A model generated the notes under the pieces. It was not told the DNA's origin, did not search any database, and saw only the letters and a program-made list of their open reading frames with translations. From positions 1 through 38,675 of the forward strand of contig NZ_JOCQ01000137.1 in assembly GCF_000720725.1 (NCBI RefSeq): 38,675 nt of DNA, written 5' to 3'. Each line of letters starts with the position of its first letter. The first letter of the stretch is position 1. This stretch comes from Streptomyces rimosus subsp. rimosus. GTDB lineage: Bacteria; Actinomycetota; Actinomycetes; Streptomycetales; Streptomycetaceae. This document shows positions 34,075 to 38,675 of this stretch, piece by piece. A program made the translations under genes and the position numbers.

Positions 34075-35730
34075 TTACTTCACCGCGACGCCCGTCCAGG
34101 CCGCCTCGACGCCCTTGACCTCGGCGCTGTCCTTGCCGAACAGGTCGGTGGCCGCCTTGACGGTCGCCTCACGGGCGCCCTTGTAGTCGGTGTTCGAGGT
34201 CATGTACGTGGTCAGGGCCTTGAACCAGATCTTCTCGGCCTTGTCCCGGCCGATGCCCTCGACCTTCTTGCCGTCCGCGGTCGGGCTGTCGTACTTGACG
34301 CCGCCGATCTCCTTGGCGCCGCTGCCCTCGGACAGCAGGTAGAAGAAGTGGTTGGCGATGCCGGAGGAGTAGTGCACGTCGACGTTGCCGGCCTCGGGGG
34401 TCCAGCTGTCCAGGGACTGGCCGTCCTTGGAGGGCTTGTCCATGTAGCGCAGCGGCTTGCCGTCACCGGCGATGTCGATCTTCTCGCCGATCAGGTAGTC
34501 GCCGGCGTCCTCCTTGTTCTTGGCGAAGAACTCCACGGAGGTGCCGAAGATGTCGGAGGTGGCCTCGTTCAGGCCGCCCGACTCGCCGCTGTAGGTGAGG
34601 TTGGCGGTGGCCGAGGTGACGCCGTGGCTCATCTCGTGCGCCGCCACGTCGATCGACGTCAGCGGCTTCTTGTTGCCCTCACCGTCGCCGTACGTCATGC
34701 AGAAGCAGCTGTCGTCCCAGAACGCGTTGGAGTAGTTCTGGCCGTAGTGGACGCGGGAGGTCGCGCCCTTGCCGTCGCCCTTGATGCCGGCGCGGCCGTG
34801 CACGGTCTTGTAGTAGTCCCAGGTCAGCTGGGCACCGTAGGCGGCGTCGACGGCGGCGGTCGCCGGGTCGTCGGCCTTGCCGTTGCCCCACTTGTCGTCC
34901 TTGTTGGTGAACAGCTTGCCCTCGCCGCTCTGGCTGCCGTTCAGGTTGAACGTCGAGTGGCCGCCGCGCTGGTCGTCGGTCAGCTCGTAGCCGTCGGCGC
35001 CCTTCTTCGAGCCGATCTCGACGGCGCCGCTGTAGGCGCTGGTGCCCGCGCCGTTCTCGATGCCCTGGTACTGGAAGAGCTTCTTGCCGGTGTCGGCGTC
35101 GGTGATGACGTGCAGCTGGTTGGGCGTGCCGTCCTTCTGGAAGCCGCCGACCACGGTGTCGTACGCGAGGACCGGCTTGCCGGAGGCGGCCCAGACGACC
35201 TTCTTGGGCGTCACGGCGGCGGCCTGCTTCGCGCCGAAGGACTTCGCGGTGCCCTGCGCGGCCTGCGCCGCGGCCTTCGGGGCGACCTTCGGGGTGGTGG
35301 AGGCGACGGCGATCTTCGCGCTGTTGGCCTTGGTGGTGCTCTTGACGGCACCGTCCTTGGCGCGGTGCACGATCAGGTCGCCGCCGAGGACCGGGAGTCC
35401 GGCGAAGGTGCGGTCGTAACGGGTGTGGGTGGTGCCGTCGGCGTCCTTGACGACGTCCTTGACCACCAGCTTCTCCTGGGCGCCCAGGCCCAGTTGCTGC
35501 GCGGTCTGCGCCTTGGTGGCGCTCGCGTCGCGCAGCAGCTCGGCGCGGTGCGAGGCGGTCATCTTGACCGGCGAGGCCGCTGTGACGGAAGAGGCCGCGG
35601 TGCTGGTGCCGGAGGGCGCCGTGGGGGAGGCGCCCGCGGTACCGGCCGTGACGGCCGCGGCTATCAGTGCGCCGGCCGCGGCCAGCGAAACACCGGTGAT
35701 ACGTGCTCTACGGGAAATGTGGGGGGACAC
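34075..35730 (-). CDS. Secreted M4 metallopeptidase (thermolysin-like neutral protease)
   Basis: A 551-residue secreted zinc endopeptidase. Signal peptide at about 1-34 (HISRRARI then a long Ala/Val stretch). Propeptide with FTP domain (EKLVVKDVVKDADGTTHTRY, GLPVLGGDLIVHR) and a PepSY-like part (KPVLAYDTVVGG, NQLHVITDADTGK). Catalytic domain with zinc motif HEMSH at 365-369 (VAAHEMSHGVT), third ligand Glu in GGLNEATSDIFG, and the C-terminal catalytic His region VDVHYSSGIANHFFYLL. GTG at 35730 is chosen for GAAGGAG five bases upstream and for a proper signal; the frame is open 23 codons further. It is a paralogue of the next M4 gene and shares its promoter element. Confidence 0.95.
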   Translation of the reverse strand: MSPHISRRARITGVSLAAAGALIAAAVTAGTAGASPTAPSGTSTAASSVTAASPVKMTASHRAELLRDASATKAQTAQQLGLGAQEKLVVKDVVKDADGTTHTRYDRTFAGLPVLGGDLIVHRAKDGAVKSTTKANSAKIAVASTTPKVAPKAAAQAAQGTAKSFGAKQAAAVTPKKVVWAASGKPVLAYDTVVGGFQKDGTPNQLHVITDADTGKKLFQYQGIENGAGTSAYSGAVEIGSKKGADGYELTDDQRGGHSTFNLNGSQSGEGKLFTNKDDKWGNGKADDPATAAVDAAYGAQLTWDYYKTVHGRAGIKGDGKGATSRVHYGQNYSNAFWDDSCFCMTYGDGEGNKKPLTSIDVAAHEMSHGVTSATANLTYSGESGGLNEATSDIFGTSVEFFAKNKEDAGDYLIGEKIDIAGDGKPLRYMDKPSKDGQSLDSWTPEAGNVDVHYSSGIANHFFYLLSEGSGAKEIGGVKYDSPTADGKKVEGIGRDKAEKIWFKALTTYMTSNTDYKGAREATVKAATDLFGKDSAEVKGVEAAWTGVAVK

Positions 35731-35789
35731 GCATACTCCTTCAACTTTGCCAGGGTGGGGGTGCAAAGCGATCGGGTGTGATTGAGGGG

Positions 35790-35871
35790 AGACTGCCATT
35801 CGAACGCGTGCATGTCAGGATGCGGTCGGGAAGTTGGCCGGAAATCGTCCGTAGAGCGAACATCACTGTTC
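35790..35871 (-). promoter_or_regulatory. Promoter and shared upstream element of the first M4 gene
   Basis: On the minus strand: CTGACA (35813-35818) and CAGTCT (35790-35795), 17 bp apart, as -35 and -10. Just upstream, 35834-35858 matches the region before the second M4 gene at 24 of 25 bases and contains the inverted repeat CGGA-N5-TCCG. GAACA-TCAC-TGTTC follows at 35858-35871. The predicted leader is about 50 bases. Confidence 0.6.
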
Positions 35872-35968
35872 GTATAGCGGAGTTGTACGCAAGGGAACGG
35901 GCGCCGCCCCCTGGGAGGGAGCGACGCCCGGCGAACTGCCCGTACGGGTGCGGTGGTTGGCCGCGTGC

Positions 35969-35992
35969 GGCCCCCCGTCAGGCCGGGGGGCC
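35969..35992 (-). terminator. Terminator of the second M4 gene
   Basis: A perfect 9-bp stem, GGCCCCCCG and CGGGGGGCC, with a 6-base loop, starting 14 bp past the stop of the P-domain M4 gene. Confidence 0.75.
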
Positions 35993-36006
35993 GGCTTCCG
36001 GATGGC

Positions 36007-38271
36007 TCAGAAGGTCAGCTTCCAGCTGTTGATGTAGCCGCTGTCCTGCTGGTAGACGTCCCGGACCCGCAGGTTCCAGGTGCCCTCCGCCTTCTCGGAG
36101 GAGGCGTTGACGGTGTACGTGGCCTTCACGTTCTCCGCCGAGTCGGCCGCGTTGGAGTTCTTCAGCCGGTAGGCGGTGCCGTCCGGGGCCACCAGGTCGA
36201 TCACCAGGTCGCCGCGGTAGGTGTGGACGATGTCCACGTCCACCTTCAGGGCGCTCGGCGCGTTGCCGGCCCGGGTGACCTTGATCGGCGAGTTGACCGC
36301 GGCGCCCGCGTCCGGGATCTGGACGTCATCGGTGTTCTCGAAGACGTCACCGCCGCTCGCCGGGTTGACGGTCCAGGTGAAGCTGGTGGTGCCGGTCTTG
36401 TTGGCCGAGTCGGTCACGGTGACCGTCACGTTGCCGGTTCCCGCGGTGGTCGGGGTGCCCGAGATGAGCCCGGAGTCCTGGTTGATGCTCAGCCCGGCCG
36501 GCAGCCCGGTGGCCGCGTACTTCAGCGCGCCCGCGTTGCTGCTGGTGGCCTTGATCTGCAGGCTGGCGGGCTGGCCGACGGTGCTGGTCTGGTTGCCCGG
36601 GTTGGTGACGCTGACGCCGGTGTCCGGGACGCGCTGGCCGACGTTGACCGCCGCCCAGGTGTTGGCGACCGTGTTGTACGTGGCGCTGCCCTGGCCGAAC
36701 AGGTCGGCGGCGGCGGACAGCGTCGCGGTGCGGGCCGCGGCGTAGTTGGTGTTGGCGCTCATGTACTTGGTCAGCGCCGAGAACCAGACCTTCTCGGCGT
36801 TGGACCGGCCGATGCCGGGCACCGGCTGGTTGTCGTAGGTCGGGCTGTCGTAGTGGACGCCGTTGATGTCCTTGGGGCCGCTGCCCTCGGACAGCAGGTA
36901 GAAGAAGTGGTTGGCGACGCCGGAGGAGTAGTGGACGTCGATGCCGCCGATGCCGGAGTACCAGTAGTCCTTGGACCGGCCGTCCTTGCTGGGCTTGTCC
37001 ATGTAGCGCAGCGGCGTGCCGTTGCCGTTGATGTCGATGGCCTCGCCGATGAGGTAATCACCGACGTCCTTGGGGTTGTTGGCGTAGAACTCGACGGCGG
37101 TGGCGAAGATGTCCGAGGTGCCCTCGTTCAGGCCGCCGGGCTCGCCGCTGTAGGTGAGGTTGGCGGTGGCCGCGGTGACGCCGTGGCTCATCTCGTGGGC
37201 CGCCACGTCGATCGAGGTCAGCGGCTTGACGTTGCCGCTGCCGTCGCCGTACGTCATGCAGAAGCAGCTGTCCTGCCAGAAGGCGTTGACGTAGTTGTTG
37301 CCGTAGTGCACCCGGCTGTACGCGCCGACGCCGTCGCCCCTGATGCCGCTGCGGCCGTGCACGTTCTTGTAGTAGTCCCAGGTCAGCGCCGCGCCGTAGT
37401 GCGCGTCCACACCGGCCGTCTGGGCGTTCTGCGGGGTGCCGTCGCCCCATACGTCGTCCGGGTCGGTGAACAGCGTGCCGGTGCCGGAGGTGCCGTGGTT
37501 GAGGTTGTAGGTCTTGTGGTTGCCGCGGGTGGTGTCGGTCAGCGTGTACGAGGGCGCGGTGCCCAGGGTCACCTGGCCGCTGTACATGCTGTTGCCGGTG
37601 CCCTCCTGGACGCCCTGCCACTCGGCGAGCTTCTCGCCGGTGGTGGCGTTGGTGACGACGTGCAGCTCGCTGGGCGTGGTGCCGTCCTCCTGGACGCCGC
37701 CGACGACCGTCTCGTACGCGAGGAGCGGCTTGCCGTCGGCGACCCAGACCACCTTGCGCGGGTCCCGGGCGTCGGACTTCTTGACGCCCTGCGCCTGTGA
37801 CGCCTTGAGGGCCTTCTGCTCCGCCGTGGCGGGCTTGACCTTGGCGGTGGTGGTCGGCACGTCGAGCTGCGAGCGCACCGCCTTGGTGACGCTGCGCACC
37901 TTCCCGTCCGCCCGGTGGACGACCAGGCCGCCGCCGAGCACCGGCAGGCCCGCGTAGGTGCGCTCGTAGCGGGTGTGCAGGCTGCCGTTGACGTCCTTGA
38001 TGACGTCCCTGACGACCAGCTTCTCCTTGGGGCCGAGCTTGAGCTGCTTCGCCGTCTCGGTGGTGGTGGCGCCGGCTTCCCGCAGCAGTTCCGCGCGCTG
38101 CGCCGGGGTCAGTTTCGCGGGCAGCGCGCCCGGGTCGGGCTGCGCGTGGGCCTGGCCGGGCCGGGGTGTGGCGGCCGTGCCGGCGCCTGCTTGCACGCTG
38201 ACGGTCAGCATCGCGGCCATGGCGACCACGGCGCCGGTCGCGACAGCGCGCCGATGGGGGGTGCGTCTCAC
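36007..38271 (-). CDS. Secreted M4 metallopeptidase with Ig-like and P domains
   Basis: A 754-residue secreted protease. Signal at about 1-35 (RRTPHRRAVATGAVVAMAAML). FTP propeptide (EKLVVRDVIKDVNGSLHTRYERTYAGLPVLGGG), PepSY part, then the M4 domain with HEMSH at 359-363 and Glu in GGLNEGTSDIFA. Added at the C-terminus are a putative Ig domain (about 549-640, with LPAGLSINQDSGLISGTPT) and a proprotein-convertase P domain (about 644-754, ending GYINSWKLTF). The P domain is known to aid stability or substrate handling. GTG at 38271 has AAGGAG five bases upstream; the frame is open 72 codons further but that is not signal-like. Strongly similar to the adjacent M4 gene through the catalytic part, so the pair arose by tandem duplication and domain gain or loss. 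Confidence 0.95.
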   Translation of the reverse strand: MRRTPHRRAVATGAVVAMAAMLTVSVQAGAGTAATPRPGQAHAQPDPGALPAKLTPAQRAELLREAGATTTETAKQLKLGPKEKLVVRDVIKDVNGSLHTRYERTYAGLPVLGGGLVVHRADGKVRSVTKAVRSQLDVPTTTAKVKPATAEQKALKASQAQGVKKSDARDPRKVVWVADGKPLLAYETVVGGVQEDGTTPSELHVVTNATTGEKLAEWQGVQEGTGNSMYSGQVTLGTAPSYTLTDTTRGNHKTYNLNHGTSGTGTLFTDPDDVWGDGTPQNAQTAGVDAHYGAALTWDYYKNVHGRSGIRGDGVGAYSRVHYGNNYVNAFWQDSCFCMTYGDGSGNVKPLTSIDVAAHEMSHGVTAATANLTYSGEPGGLNEGTSDIFATAVEFYANNPKDVGDYLIGEAIDINGNGTPLRYMDKPSKDGRSKDYWYSGIGGIDVHYSSGVANHFFYLLSEGSGPKDINGVHYDSPTYDNQPVPGIGRSNAEKVWFSALTKYMSANTNYAAARTATLSAAADLFGQGSATYNTVANTWAAVNVGQRVPDTGVSVTNPGNQTSTVGQPASLQIKATSSNAGALKYAATGLPAGLSINQDSGLISGTPTTAGTGNVTVTVTDSANKTGTTSFTWTVNPASGGDVFENTDDVQIPDAGAAVNSPIKVTRAGNAPSALKVDVDIVHTYRGDLVIDLVAPDGTAYRLKNSNAADSAENVKATYTVNASSEKAEGTWNLRVRDVYQQDSGYINSWKLTF

Positions 38272-38473
38272 ACTGACTCCTTCTGCGGTGGCCGCGACCG
38301 AGGGGGTGCGGCCGAGGGGGACCGGGCGGCGGAGTGGCCGTCCGGGCAGAGCGAGGCAGAACACGTGGAACGTGTGGGGGTAGGCACCAGGTGCGGGTGG
38401 GCCGGGCGCTTCGAGCGACGAGCGGGCCGTGGGCGCGGAGTGGTGCGTTGTGGGGCTCCGCGTAACGGATGCG

Positions 38474-38675
38474 GGGAAGAGTGCCACCCGGATGGCCTGA
38501 TTGTCAGGAGCCGGTCAAGACTTTGGCCGGAAAACGTCCGTAGAGCGGGGGGCCGGGTCCGTATACAGGACGAGACCGTACGTCCAACCCCACCGGCCCC
38601 GCGCTCTACGGACGTTTTCCGGCCAAAGTCTTGACCGGCTCCTGACAATCAGGCCATCCGGGTGGCACTCTTCCC
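38474..38675. repeat. Long inverted repeat reaching the window end
   Basis: 38474-38547 is the exact reverse complement of 38602-38675 (74 bp). Pairing continues inward to 38556/38593 with one mismatch, leaving a 36-bp centre that has its own small GTCC/GGAC hairpin. The right arm runs off the window, so its full length is unknown. It duplicates the M4 promoter element in the opposite direction. The palindrome may be real (a divergent paralogue) or an assembly fold-back. Confidence 0.9.
38478..38547 (-). promoter_or_regulatory. Promoter and shared upstream element of the second M4 gene
   Basis: Minus strand CTGACA (38502-38507) and CACTCT (38478-38483), 18 bp apart, align with the promoter of the first M4 gene. 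The upstream element lies at 38523-38547 with the same CGGA-N5-TCCG core. The leader to the GTG would be about 200 bases, much longer than for the other paralogue; 38272-38470 holds nothing else I recognise. Confidence 0.5.

Noticed and set aside
38268..38648. Small open frame across the terminal inverted repeat
   Set aside because: It is an accident of the repeat and promoter sequence; no ribosome site and no recognisable protein.

Overview
The window is very GC-rich actinobacterial DNA and reads as a Streptomyces (or close relative) chromosome. The signs are G/C in nearly every third codon position, frequent GTG starts plus one TTG start, a complete GlgE alpha-glucan pathway, and secreted proteases of streptogrisin and thermolysin type. 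Almost every base is coding. I see no rRNA, tRNA, CRISPR array or transposase.

Layout. 1-3.2 kb: the 3' part of a membrane-anchored STAND NTPase with 14 WD40 repeats, cut by the left edge. 3.2-7.1 kb: a minus-strand CUT1 sugar-type ABC operon (binding lipoprotein, two permeases) ending in a secreted streptogrisin homologue that has lost two of its three catalytic residues. 7.1-11.1 kb: a DcuS/CitA-type two-component pair diverging from a DctA-type dicarboxylate symporter, with a candidate operator between them. 11.2-13.7 kb: a TetR repressor diverging from a 14-helix drug-efflux pump, with three copies of one 18-bp palindrome on the shared promoter. 13.8-16.2 kb: a small three-repeat protein, a strong inverted repeat, a DUF4259 protein and an aldo/keto reductase.

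16.3-29.0 kb is the metabolic core: glgB, mak (pep2), treS and glgE on the minus strand and glgP on the plus strand, with a secreted subtilase inserted between glgE and glgP. TreS makes maltose from trehalose, Mak phosphorylates it, GlgE polymerises maltose-1-phosphate, GlgB branches the glucan and GlgP degrades it.

29.1-33.9 kb: a small ABM-like protein, a GlxA-type AraC regulator diverging from an NADPH:quinone-type oxidoreductase, and a NarL-type two-component system whose kinase carries an extra C-terminal membrane-anchored domain. 34.0-38.3 kb: two paralogous secreted M4 metallopeptidases, one with added Ig-like and P domains, sharing an upstream promoter element. The window ends inside an inverted repeat with arms of at least 74 perfect bases that contains this element in both orientations. 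This could be a real divergent paralogue junction or an assembly fold-back.

Most attention-worthy are the catalytically dead protease in the sugar-uptake operon, the kinase with a C-terminal BamE/SmpA-like module, the terminal inverted repeat with the shared M4 promoter element, and the three-repeat protein. I found no single gene set that I can claim is a wholly new system.
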